A stretch of DNA of 64,000 nucleotides from Bacillus solimangrovi. GTDB taxonomy: Bacteria; Bacillota; Bacilli; Bacillales; Bacillaceae_N. A program made the translations under genes and the position numbers. Location: assembly GCF_001742425.1 (NCBI RefSeq), contig NZ_MJEH01000033.1, positions 1 to 64,000 on the forward strand. Direction: 5' to 3'. The notes under the pieces were generated by a model. The model made no database searches, was not told the DNA's origin, and worked only from the letters and a program-made list of their open reading frames with translations. Below, piece after piece: positions 55,015-63,278 of this stretch (within the stretch, counting starts at the first letter, position 1; each line of letters begins with the position of its first letter).

Positions 55015-56955
55015 ATGAATATGTCGTTTCGATTAAAAGTCGGGTTGCAGACAATTATCTTCTTTTTATTGATGATAGGAACGGCAACTGCAGCAGATAT
55101 AGAAGAGGTTCGAAATCTAATAGAAGAAAATTATATCGATGAAGTACCAGGTGAAGTGCTTCAACAAGATTCAATCGATAAGATCTTAGATGACTTAGAC
55201 CCGTATTCTGACTATTTTACCCAATCAGAGTACGAAGAATTCGAACAATCAATTAATAGAAACTATACAGGAATTGGTATTGTTGTAAATGCAGTGTCAG
55301 ATGGTGTAGAAATCGTTTCTATTTTTAAAGATAGTCCAGCTAAATCAGCTGGCCTTATGGTAGGGGATATTATAATAGAAGCCGATGGAACGTCACTACA
55401 AGGAAAGTCAGTAGACAAAGCAACGCTATTTTTTAAAGGTGAGCCAGGTACTCAAGTGAATGTAAAAGTAAAACGCCCGACAGCAAATACTGAATTAGAC
55501 GTATCGGTGAAAAGGCAAGATATTAATATGCCTGTCGTTGAAGCTCATAAGTTAGCAGGCAATATCGGATACATATCACTTTATAGCTTTAGTGAGAGTG
55601 CGGCTGAGAAGATGAAAGAAGCAATCCTATCTTTAAAAGATGTAGATGGTTGGATTATTGATATACGTGGTAATGGTGGCGGTTATTTAAAGACAGCTCA
55701 AAAAATTGCTGGTTTTTTCCCTGAAGTTGAAAATGCACTGATAGTCGAGAATCGTGACAAATCTCAACAAATTTATCCTGTGGAAGAACAAGCTGTTCAA
55801 TTTTCAAAACCGATTGCCATGTTAATAAATGGTTCCAGTGCAAGTGCATCAGAAATTGTTGCAGGTGCAGTTCAAGATTATGAAAGTGCAACACTATACG
55901 GACAAACAACATTTGGAAAAGGGCTAGCACAAACGTTGTTTGATGTTGAAAGTGGTGGGATGTTAAAGCTATCAGTTGCCGAATTCTTCACACCAAAAGG
56001 GGATGTTATTAATGAAAAGGGTATTCAACCGGACATTAAAACTTCTGTTGGAGAAGAATTGGTAACAGCACATCAAGATCTACTATTAGCAAGCTTGGAT
56101 GAAGAATTAGATATTGATGCTGGTGTACGTTCTCGTTATCCAGTCTTCACTGTACAAACAAAGTCATCGTATGACGCTGAGAACTTAAAGGAGAAAGTGA
56201 GCTTAGTAGAATTAGGCGGAGAAAAAGTACCTGTGTATGTTCATCCTAACTCTTATACATCATTTAAAATTACTCCTCAACAAGCATTGAAGAGTGAAAC
56301 GGATTATCTACTCCTGATAGATTCAGATAATGGAATGCAATCTATCTCATTTGTGACAAAAAAGGAACTTGGTTCACGTGATCTAACTTATATACCATTC
56401 AAAGATTTGGAGCTCTCTAACTATTTTACTGGCCCAGTTATGGTGTTAGAGCAAGAAAAAATCGTGACAGGCATAAGTGAAGATTATTTTGCACCATATT
56501 ATTACTTAACACGACAGGATGCTGCTGTGATGTTTGCACGAGCTTTGGATCTTGATACTGAGAATGTCAGTGATTCTGGGTTCAAGGATGTGGAGGGAGA
56601 TCAATATTATTCTGGGGCAGTTGCTGCGATGAAACATTCAGGAATTATAAAAGGACGTTCGGATGAGATTTTCGGTACGAACGAAATTTTAACGCGAGAA
56701 GAGATGGCGGCAATGATTGCACGAGCATTTGACTTTGAAGAAAGTGAAGCTTCATCACCATTCCTTGACGTTACGGAATCTGAATTTAAGACAGATATTG
56801 TGACAATCTATGAGTTAGGGATTACGACAGGAAGCACACCAACAACATTTTCTCCAAATAAAGTTGTTACGAGAGGTCAGTTTTCTACATTTTTATATCG
56901 TGCATTGCTTATAAAAAATGGTACAGGTACGTTAGAAATTACTAGTGTAAAGTAA
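55015..56955 (+). CDS. C-terminal processing peptidase (S41) anchored by SLH domains
   Basis: A 646-residue exported protease. A signal peptide (about 1-27, ending ATAAD) is followed by a PDZ domain (about 75-160: IGIVVNAVSDGVEIVSIFKD) and an S41 domain (about 170-360) with the nucleophile Ser275 in NGSSASASEIV and Lys302 in TTFGKGLAQT. Residues about 470-646 are three SLH domains (GISEDYFAPYYYLTRQDAAV; GRSDEIFGTNEILTREEMAA; GSTPTTFSPNKVVTRGQFST). CtpA/CtpB-type proteases usually have membrane anchors, so wall anchoring by SLH domains is notable. It may trim surface proteins. ATG 55015 has GGAGGT nine bases upstream; the ATG at 54994 precedes that site. It is divergent from secA2. Confidence 0.9.
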   Translation: MNMSFRLKVGLQTIIFFLLMIGTATAADIEEVRNLIEENYIDEVPGEVLQQDSIDKILDDLDPYSDYFTQSEYEEFEQSINRNYTGIGIVVNAVSDGVEIVSIFKDSPAKSAGLMVGDIIIEADGTSLQGKSVDKATLFFKGEPGTQVNVKVKRPTANTELDVSVKRQDINMPVVEAHKLAGNIGYISLYSFSESAAEKMKEAILSLKDVDGWIIDIRGNGGGYLKTAQKIAGFFPEVENALIVENRDKSQQIYPVEEQAVQFSKPIAMLINGSSASASEIVAGAVQDYESATLYGQTTFGKGLAQTLFDVESGGMLKLSVAEFFTPKGDVINEKGIQPDIKTSVGEELVTAHQDLLLASLDEELDIDAGVRSRYPVFTVQTKSSYDAENLKEKVSLVELGGEKVPVYVHPNSYTSFKITPQQALKSETDYLLLIDSDNGMQSISFVTKKELGSRDLTYIPFKDLELSNYFTGPVMVLEQEKIVTGISEDYFAPYYYLTRQDAAVMFARALDLDTENVSDSGFKDVEGDQYYSGAVAAMKHSGIIKGRSDEIFGTNEILTREEMAAMIARAFDFEESEASSPFLDVTESEFKTDIVTIYELGITTGSTPTTFSPNKVVTRGQFSTFLYRALLIKNGTGTLEITSVK

Positions 56956-57016
56956 GATTCATTGATTAATAGTTAATAGTTCATTTTGTTCAAATTAACA
57001 TAGGGTACTAAAGCTT

Positions 57017-57065
57017 AAGGGAGAGCAGTAATAATAAAAACACATTATTACTCGTAGCTTTTCCC
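57017..57065 (+). other. Imperfect hairpin before the SLH-glucosaminidase gene
   Basis: AGTAATAAT (57027-57035) pairs with ATTATTACT (57044-57052), and the flanking AGGGA pairs with TCCCT with bulges. There is only a run of A after it, so it may be a leaky terminator of the upstream gene or a leader hairpin. Confidence 0.35.
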
Positions 57066-57095
57066 TCAGCAAAAAAATTAAAGAGGAGTAGCAAC

Positions 57096-58979
57096 GTGAA
57101 AAAGTATTCATTCGTTTTTATATTAGTAATAGCCTTATACTTCAATATGACTCAACTGAGTGTCGTACGTGCAGAGAATATGTTTGAAGAGAAAATGAGT
57201 GAGCTTAGTAAGTTGGGAATACTGGAGAACGGACATCTTCCATATGATGAACAGATTACTCGCGCTGAAATGGCTTCATTAATTACTCGTTCATTGCTTC
57301 TTCCTGAAGGTGACAAGACGTTTTCTGACGTTCCTCGTTCACATTTGTTTTATGTAGATGTAAATAAAGCAGCTTCAAGTGGTTTAATAAACGGAATTGG
57401 AAGCGATAAGTTTGCACCAGATCGAAAACTTACTAGAGAAGAAATGGCAGCTTTAATTGATCGTGCACTTCGCTTCAAAGGTGGTTCTCCGACATTAGGG
57501 AAGTTGTCGTTTACTGATAATGAACAGATCTATTTTTCTACATCTGTACAACACCTGGTTCATGTAAATATCATAAACGGTTTTCCAGACAATACGTTTC
57601 GTCCAAAGGAAAATGTCACACGGGGACAAGCATCAGTGACTATTTCTCGTATGTTAACAACGTTAAAGGAAATTGAACAAGATAAGCAGCAACGAGAACA
57701 GGAGGAAACTGATAAAGATTCTGAAGAAGTTATTGATAAAGAAGAAAGTGAAGTTGATAAATCAAGTTACTATCTTGCAGAAATAGAGAAAGATGGGGAT
57801 CTTGATAAGCTGACAGCATTTGATACGTACCAACAGGCGAAAGATGCATTAAATGACTATAATAATGCAGTAATCTTACATAACGATAAAATTGTATGGA
57901 TGGAAGATGGTATTGCGATCACTGATCGATATACGAAAATTTATGAAGAGGACCTCTATCAGTTTAATAATTTTATTGCTGCTGGAACAGAAGTCCAGTA
58001 TATAGGTGCAGATGAAGAAAAGGTTAAAGTGCAGTTTCTTAAAAATGTTGGTTATATTAAGCTTGAAAGTTTAACATTGATACCTGATAAATTGGTAGAA
58101 GAGCGTACACATTATAAAGTACAAGATGAACAGTTCATACATGTCTTGTATCGAAATGGAAGTTATGAGAGTTATGTGTATGGGATGGCACCACCTTTTA
58201 TCGATGATGGAGAGAAAGTACATAGTGAAGATGGTGTTCATTTTGATGAAGGTGAGTATTATCAATACTTCAATTACTTGCCACTCCGTACAAAAACAAG
58301 CTATGATGCGGAGGACTTAGATCGATATATTGAAGCGATGCAGCCCGATTCTCCGTTAATTGGGCTTGGAAAGGCATTCAAACAGGCTGAAGAAGAATAT
58401 CGTGTTAATGCGTTATATTTGCTTGCACATGCTATTCATGAAAGTGCATGGGGATTTAGTGAAATTGCGAAAGAAAAGAATAACTTGTATGGTATCAATG
58501 CGATAGATAGTAACCCATTGCAAAATGCTGCACAATTCGATAATTTCCAAGATGGAATTCTTTATGCTGGAATGTACATAAGTGACCGATATTTAACTCC
58601 TGGAGCAATCTACCGTGGTGGTTTGCTAGGTAACAAAAGTATTGGAATGAATGTAATGTATGCATCTGATCCGTATTGGGGTCAAAAAATTTCAGGTCAT
58701 ATGTATCGAGCTGATCAATACTTAGGAGAAAAAGACTTCGAACAGTATGAACTTGCAGAAGTGATTGTAGATAAGTTAAATGTGCGAGAAATGCCAGATA
58801 AAAAAGCTGATGTTATCTACCAGATTGCAACTAAAGGAGCTACTGTTGTAGTCTTAGATGAAGAAGAAAGTGAAGATGGTGTTTGGTATAAAATAATATC
58901 AGATAGTGACAAGGCTGAAGAGGCTTATATTTACGCAGATGGTGAGCTAGGTACATTTGTTGAAAAAATTGAATACTAA
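57096..58979 (+). CDS. SLH-anchored glucosaminidase with SH3 domain
   Basis: A 627-residue exported cell-wall hydrolase. The signal peptide (about 1-26) is followed by three SLH domains (about 30-80, 85-140, 145-195; GFPDNTFRPKENVTRGQASV). A Glu/Lys/Gln linker and an SH3-like middle lead to a GH73 glucosaminidase domain (about 400-545: LYLLAHAIHESAWGFSEIAK, with the catalytic Glu in HESAWG, and NNLYGINAIDSNP). A bacterial SH3 domain (about 550-625: KLNVREMPDKKADVIYQI) ends the protein. It would cut N-acetylglucosamine bonds in peptidoglycan while held by SLH domains. It follows the SLH protease gene on the same strand. ATG 57096 follows AGAGGAG. Confidence 0.92.
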   Translation: MKKYSFVFILVIALYFNMTQLSVVRAENMFEEKMSELSKLGILENGHLPYDEQITRAEMASLITRSLLLPEGDKTFSDVPRSHLFYVDVNKAASSGLINGIGSDKFAPDRKLTREEMAALIDRALRFKGGSPTLGKLSFTDNEQIYFSTSVQHLVHVNIINGFPDNTFRPKENVTRGQASVTISRMLTTLKEIEQDKQQREQEETDKDSEEVIDKEESEVDKSSYYLAEIEKDGDLDKLTAFDTYQQAKDALNDYNNAVILHNDKIVWMEDGIAITDRYTKIYEEDLYQFNNFIAAGTEVQYIGADEEKVKVQFLKNVGYIKLESLTLIPDKLVEERTHYKVQDEQFIHVLYRNGSYESYVYGMAPPFIDDGEKVHSEDGVHFDEGEYYQYFNYLPLRTKTSYDAEDLDRYIEAMQPDSPLIGLGKAFKQAEEEYRVNALYLLAHAIHESAWGFSEIAKEKNNLYGINAIDSNPLQNAAQFDNFQDGILYAGMYISDRYLTPGAIYRGGLLGNKSIGMNVMYASDPYWGQKISGHMYRADQYLGEKDFEQYELAEVIVDKLNVREMPDKKADVIYQIATKGATVVVLDEEESEDGVWYKIISDSDKAEEAYIYADGELGTFVEKIEY

Positions 58980-58981
58980 CA

Positions 58982-59014
58982 CAACAAACGCGCCTAAAAA
59001 AGGCGCGTTTGTTG
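58982..59014 (+). terminator. Terminator after the SLH-glucosaminidase gene
   Basis: CAACAAACGCGCC (58982-58994) pairs perfectly with GGCGCGTTTGTTG (59002-59014), a 13-bp GC-rich stem immediately after the stop. The tail is CAAAAT, so termination may be factor-helped. Confidence 0.8.
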
Positions 59015-59223
59015 CAAAATAAGAACAAATAATATTGAAATTCTAGCAGTGCAATCGTATATCTGTAGAGGTAGTAATGAGAAAACGTTTCAAGAAGTTC
59101 GGGGAAAATGCGTTATTGTAATTCTACTTCATCTCGTTTCTCCGTTGCTTACATATGTAAATGAATAGATTTTGTACTTGATCCTAAGTTCCATTGTTCG
59201 GGTAGGTCTTTTTTGAAAACATA

Positions 59224-59700
59224 CTATAAAGGAGACTTTGCTTTTTTAAGTTCCTTGTCAACTATACCTAAGAAAGAAGGCCCTCGTTCTGCCTTTGCTT
59301 GCTTAAATTCTTGTATCAATGCTTTTCCAGTTAAGCCTTCCTTAATTAATTCTTCTAGAAGGAGATCTGATAGGTCATCTTTTTTCATAATTATCTTTGC
59401 GTCTAATAAAATTTCCGTATGTTCATCAAGGATCTTTATTTTACGGATGTTTGCAGAGAAAGGAACGGGTGTATTTTGTTCTCGTGAAATTGTTGCTTCA
59501 ATTATGAAGGGTTCTTCTTGCTGCTCTAATTCTTTCAATAATTCAATCGGTTCGTTCGGAATAATAGCCTCAATTAACCAGTTTCCCAACTCATTTTCTT
59601 TATTAATAATTAGACCATCGGTTAATTTAACATGATGACGTTTAAGTGAGTTATCTTCTTGAGAGATAATAGAGAGTTCCTTTAGTCTAAAGGTTTTCAT
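59224..59700 (-). CDS. YwpF-like protein
   Basis: A 158-residue soluble protein starting MKTFRLKELSIISQEDNSLK and including DGLIINKENELGNWLIEA, which resembles the YwpF family of Bacillus (about 140 residues, function unknown). The C-terminal half is helical and Lys/Glu-rich (DLSDLLLEELIKEGLTGKAL). The ATG at 59700 has GGAGGA upstream (complement of 59709-59714); the ATG at 59733 lies before that site. It reads against the preceding gene. I am fairly but not fully sure of the family. Confidence 0.6.
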   Translation of the reverse strand: MKTFRLKELSIISQEDNSLKRHHVKLTDGLIINKENELGNWLIEAIIPNEPIELLKELEQQEEPFIIEATISREQNTPVPFSANIRKIKILDEHTEILLDAKIIMKKDDLSDLLLEELIKEGLTGKALIQEFKQAKAERGPSFLGIVDKELKKAKSPL

Positions 59701-59865
59701 ATAAGTGTCCTCCTTTTTCAAACAAGTAGTCATAATGTAAGTTATATGCGTTGATTTGAGAATCAGTAAGTTTCCTTTATTATATCAAATAGAGTGTAGT
59801 AATATCTCCAGAAATTCCATTCAATCGTAATTGTTATGAATTAGACAGAGTGAAAAAATTAAATA

Positions 59866-59959
59866 TGGAATATCATTCAATTGGACGAAAGCCCGTATTT
59901 ATGGATGACTCTACTTATAATGAGCGTACAAAAAGTAAACATCAGAGCAAGGATGATTA
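59866..59959 (+). pseudogene. Probable third relic of a UDP-glucose dehydrogenase tail
   Basis: From ATG 59866 the frame reads MEYHSIGRKPVFMDDSTYNE and stops after about 30 codons. EYHSIGR(K/R)P is the C-terminal end of the dehydrogenases encoded at 31068 and 36972 (VEYHSIGRRPA). The start of the match (ATATGGAATATCATTCAATTGG) is nearly identical at the DNA level. It has no other part of the enzyme and no ribosome site. I rate it as a small recombination relic. Confidence 0.5.
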
Positions 59960-60237
59960 GACACGAATATTAAAATACATGCTTGTAGAACGTTAGGGTG
60001 GAAGCGGGAAAATGACTCGAAAATCCGAATCCAATCTCTTCTGCTGATAAAAAATTGAAAAGGACCTAATTTGTTAAATTGGTTCGAAATATAAGTGAAT
60101 AACCATCGATTTTTCATCAAATTGCCGCATTTTCGTACAAAATAATGTTCAGAATAACTAAATCTGCATTTTGCGACTTTATCATCTTATCGTTATCTTA
60201 GTTATTAAGAACAGTAAGATTGGAGGTGGCAAAAAGG
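59960..60237. other. Gene-free stretch before the small gene at 60238
   Basis: AT-rich with no supported gene or repeat. Together with the relic at 59866 it makes up the stretch 59701-60237 between divergent genes. Confidence 0.5.
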
Positions 60238-60423
60238 TTGTGCACTAACAGTGGAGGAGGTGCCATAAAAGGACAAAAGAAATTTAATGTTACTGAACGT
60301 CCAGTCAGCAATCGATTGTTTCAATTACAAATAGACATGTTATCTATACAATTGATGCATGTCATAAATCGACAACGTGAACTAGAGCAACAACTTAAAA
60401 AGAGTAAGACATCACCTTCCTAA
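60238..60423 (+). CDS. Small protein of unknown function
   Basis: A 61-residue open frame from TTG 60238 with GGAGGTGG at 60222-60229. It reads MCTNSGGGAIKGQKKFNVTE, then an amphipathic helix (VSNRLFQLQIDMLSIQLMHV and on to QRELEQQLKKSKTSPS). The ending looks like a coiled coil. It does not match a family I know. The good ribosome site and helix support translation. Confidence 0.5.
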   Translation: MCTNSGGGAIKGQKKFNVTERPVSNRLFQLQIDMLSIQLMHVINRQRELEQQLKKSKTSPS

Positions 60424-60558
60424 CCTTTCCTTCATCATATTCCATGAGAAAGTTTCAGCGAAATTCCTCTGCAGGGGCAGGATCTATTCCTCTCAAACCT
60501 CCCCTCCTGAACGTAATGGAATCGTGATTTAGGAACCCCATTCATCCTTTTAATAAAG

Positions 60559-60603
60559 TGAACTGACCATTAGTCTTATTCGCCCCATCTAATGGTTAGT
60601 TCA
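60559..60603 (+). repeat. Hairpin repeat element, copy 2
   Basis: TGAACTGACCATTAG (60559-60573) pairs with CTAATGGTTAGTTCA (60589-60603), 15 bp with one G-U pair, around a 15-base loop containing CGCCCCAT. The right end resembles the element at 45083-45130. Confidence 0.4.
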
Positions 60604-60644
60604 ACAGAATAGATAAGGATCTGTTGTTTCTTAAAATCTAAAAT

Positions 60645-60669
60645 AGTCTCCTAATAAGGGGGCTTTTTT
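60645..60669 (+). terminator. Terminator upstream of the TetR gene
   Basis: AGTCTCC (60645-60651) pairs with GGGGGCT (60658-60664), with two G-U pairs, followed by six or more T residues, then GTG and another long T run. Confidence 0.75.
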
Positions 60670-60733
60670 GTGTTTTTTTGTCACAACTTAAGAGTTGCAT
60701 TTTATATATAGATCACTTATAGTTAGGACGTAC

Positions 60734-60747
60734 TGACTGACTGGTCA
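60734..60747 (+). promoter_or_regulatory. Probable TetR-family operator
   Basis: TGACTGACTGGTCA is a near-palindrome of the TGAC...GTCA type bound by many TetR-family regulators. It lies 52-66 bases before the start of the TetR gene, in its promoter region, so autoregulation is likely. That is inference. Confidence 0.5.
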
Positions 60748-60799
60748 TTATATTGTGTTGTCCTAATATTTTTACTACTTAAGAAAGGAGGGGACTGTC

Positions 60800-61684
60800 A
60801 TGCACGAAAAAAAGAAACGGATTATTGAAGTAGGATTAAAGTTATTTGCTAAGAAAGGTTTTCATGCTACTTCAATTCAGGAAATTGCAGAACAGAGTGA
60901 AGTGTCAAAAGGTGCATTTTATCTTCATTTCAAATCGAAAGGTGATTTGATTTTATCAATTTATGAATATTTTTATGAGAAGATTAGCTCAAATATTGAA
61001 AAGGTTGATTTAGAAGAAGGACTGCTTCCAAGGGAAAGAGTAGAGAAACAACTTCAAGATTATTGTAAGGAATTTCAACAGCATAAAGATTTTTTCGTTA
61101 TGCTTATGAGAGAAAATATATCTTTGAATGATGATATTGATTCGATTGCATCTACAATAAGAAGTGGTCAATTAACATGGTTACAACGTTCGATACATAG
61201 CTTGTATGGAGAACAAGTTCAACCATTTGTAAATGATGCGGTTCTTATTTTTTATGGCATGATTCATGCTTATCTTCAAAAGCTTATTTTTGAACAAATA
61301 ACATATAACCTTGGGGAGTTTAGTAGCTTTCTATTACGTAGATTAGATGATTTAGTTGAAGGGTTAATGAACGATCATTCAGCGCCCCTTCTAACGATAA
61401 AGGAAACAGATAACAGTATAGAGCTAAGCCTTTTTCCCCATTCTAAAAGAGAGGAAGCGAAAGCTGTTTTAAGGCGAATTGAGAATAAGCTAAATGAAAT
61501 TGAATTAATTGAATCAAAAAAGGATGAAGTGTTACAGAGCATTAACGTGATGCAAGATGAACTAGAGAAAGAGGAACCGCAAAAAGTCGTTTTTCAAGGT
61601 ATGCTCGTACATTTAAAATCCGTTAATCAATTAGAGAGTTATCGTAATGAAATAAGTAATTTATTTCATTTGCAACTTTTATAA
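60800..61684 (+). CDS. TetR/AcrR-family transcriptional regulator
   Basis: A 294-residue regulator. The N-terminal helix-turn-helix (RIIEVGLKLFAKKGFHATSI, then QEIAEQSEVSKGAFYLHFKS) is typical. The C-terminal ligand domain is longer than usual: about 60-200 is the usual helical part, and about 200-294 adds a helical tail with Glu/Lys pairs (LRRIENKLNEIELIESKKDE). ATG 60800 follows GGAGGGG. The next two genes encode an RND efflux pump, which it probably represses. Confidence 0.92.
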   Translation: MHEKKKRIIEVGLKLFAKKGFHATSIQEIAEQSEVSKGAFYLHFKSKGDLILSIYEYFYEKISSNIEKVDLEEGLLPRERVEKQLQDYCKEFQQHKDFFVMLMRENISLNDDIDSIASTIRSGQLTWLQRSIHSLYGEQVQPFVNDAVLIFYGMIHAYLQKLIFEQITYNLGEFSSFLLRRLDDLVEGLMNDHSAPLLTIKETDNSIELSLFPHSKREEAKAVLRRIENKLNEIELIESKKDEVLQSINVMQDELEKEEPQKVVFQGMLVHLKSVNQLESYRNEISNLFHLQLL

Positions 61685-61830
61685 TTTTCATTCGTAGTAA
61701 GTAAAGTGAAATGATGAATAGTAAGGGGTTTCATAAGTTAGTACTGATAGTAAGTTCAATCAAGTAATTACAGATATGTGGTAAAAGTAAGATTTAAATA
61801 TCAGCAGTGGAAAGAAGGGAGTAGTAGAGG

Positions 61831-63276
61831 GTGAAGAAATTATTTAGGCATTATAAAAGTAGTTTCATTCTTGCAGCATCGCTTACTTTATTATTAGCAG
61901 GATGTGGAGGGGAACAAGCTTCTACAACAGCTGAAGAACCTGTTAAAGAGACACCAGTGAAAGTAGCTTTGATTAAAAAGGGAGATCTACAAACTGAAAA
62001 TGAAATTGTTGGACAAGTAAAAGCTGATTCACAAGTTGAAGTGTATTCGAAAGTAGCAGGAGAATTGCTAACTTTCAATGTGAATAAAGGAGATTGGGTT
62101 GAGAAAGGTCAAGTCATCGGTAAAGTAGATGATCAAGATCTAGTTCGACAACTTCAATTGCAACAAGTAGGTTTACAACAGGCGCAAACACAACTTGAAA
62201 CAGCTCAAATTAATAAACGAAAAGCATCAAATGGATTAGAGAACGCAAAGTTAACGCTTGAACAAGCGGAATTAACTGTTGAGAAAGAAAAACCTTCAGA
62301 TGAAACACAACCAGAACAAGAAGAGCCTTCAGATAAAACACAACCTGAAAAAAAAGATGAACAGCAAGAGAAATCGTATACACAATCTGAGATTGATTTA
62401 GAAACATTAAGCATTCAATTAGAGGATGCGAAGCGAAATCTAGAACGAATGAAAGAATTGTACAATGAGGGCGCTATAGCTCAGAAAGATTATGAACAAG
62501 CAGTTATAGCAGAGCAAAATGCTCGTCTAAATTATGAAAAAGGGAAGATTGGTCAAGAAAACAGCATGTCATCCTACGATCAAGCTTCAATCGCTGTTGA
62601 GAATGCGAAAGAAACTGTATCAGAGGCTGAAGTCGGTGCTAAACAAGCAAACATCGCTGTTGAACAAGCCCAAGTTCAATTATCTCAAGCAAAAGACCGA
62701 GTTAATGATGCAGTCATTCGTGCTACACAATCTGGAGAGATTGTTGCAATTGGTGCGAAAGTAGGAGATACCGTTACTTCGCAGGCGCCTGTTGTTACAA
62801 TCGTTTCACTAGATCCAATTGTTATTCAAGCAACAATAAGTGCAGATCAATTACCACTGTTCAAAAAGGGTGAACAAGTTCGTATAGAGCTTCCTTCACT
62901 TAATGAGGAAGTTAATGGAAAGATTACTTATGTAGCTTCAGTTGCAAACGATGCAGGATTATATGAGGTAGAAACAGCAATTGAAAATCCTGATTCAGTT
63001 ATTAAACCTGGAATGGTTGCCAAGTTCATTGTTGATGAAGTACGTGTAAAAGATACGTTGCTCGTTCCAACAGATGCAGTAATTGAAGATGGAGCAGCCA
63101 ATATCGTTTATATCGTAGAGGAAGGTAAAGCAGTAGCTAAGGAAGTTGAAGTCGTAGAGGCGCAAACAGATTGGACAGCTATTCGTGGCGACTTAAACGA
63201 GAAAGAACAAATTGTTGTTAAAGGTCAAAATACCCTTTCAGACGGTAACCTTGTCAAGGTTATTAAGGAGGGTTAA
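61831..63276 (+). CDS. Efflux RND adaptor (HlyD/MFP family) lipoprotein
   Basis: A 481-residue membrane-fusion protein. A lipid-type signal (LLLAGCGG, Cys near 25) anchors it outside. A barrel/lipoyl half (about 45-110) is followed by a long coiled coil of about 190 residues that includes a Glu/Gln/Pro-rich insert (bases about 62290-62390), then the second lipoyl half (about 300) and a beta barrel (about 330-480). It couples to the RND pump encoded two bases downstream of the stop. The start is GTG 61831 with AGAAGGGA upstream. Confidence 0.9.
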   Translation: MKKLFRHYKSSFILAASLTLLLAGCGGEQASTTAEEPVKETPVKVALIKKGDLQTENEIVGQVKADSQVEVYSKVAGELLTFNVNKGDWVEKGQVIGKVDDQDLVRQLQLQQVGLQQAQTQLETAQINKRKASNGLENAKLTLEQAELTVEKEKPSDETQPEQEEPSDKTQPEKKDEQQEKSYTQSEIDLETLSIQLEDAKRNLERMKELYNEGAIAQKDYEQAVIAEQNARLNYEKGKIGQENSMSSYDQASIAVENAKETVSEAEVGAKQANIAVEQAQVQLSQAKDRVNDAVIRATQSGEIVAIGAKVGDTVTSQAPVVTIVSLDPIVIQATISADQLPLFKKGEQVRIELPSLNEEVNGKITYVASVANDAGLYEVETAIENPDSVIKPGMVAKFIVDEVRVKDTLLVPTDAVIEDGAANIVYIVEEGKAVAKEVEVVEAQTDWTAIRGDLNEKEQIVVKGQNTLSDGNLVKVIKEG

Positions 63277-63278
63277 TT

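Larger units (their letters stand above)
60424..60799. other. Intergenic stretch with hairpin and TetR operator
   Basis: It holds the second hairpin repeat (60559-60603), an intrinsic terminator (60645-60669) and a likely operator (60734-60747), each listed on its own. I saw nothing else recognisable. Confidence 0.6.
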
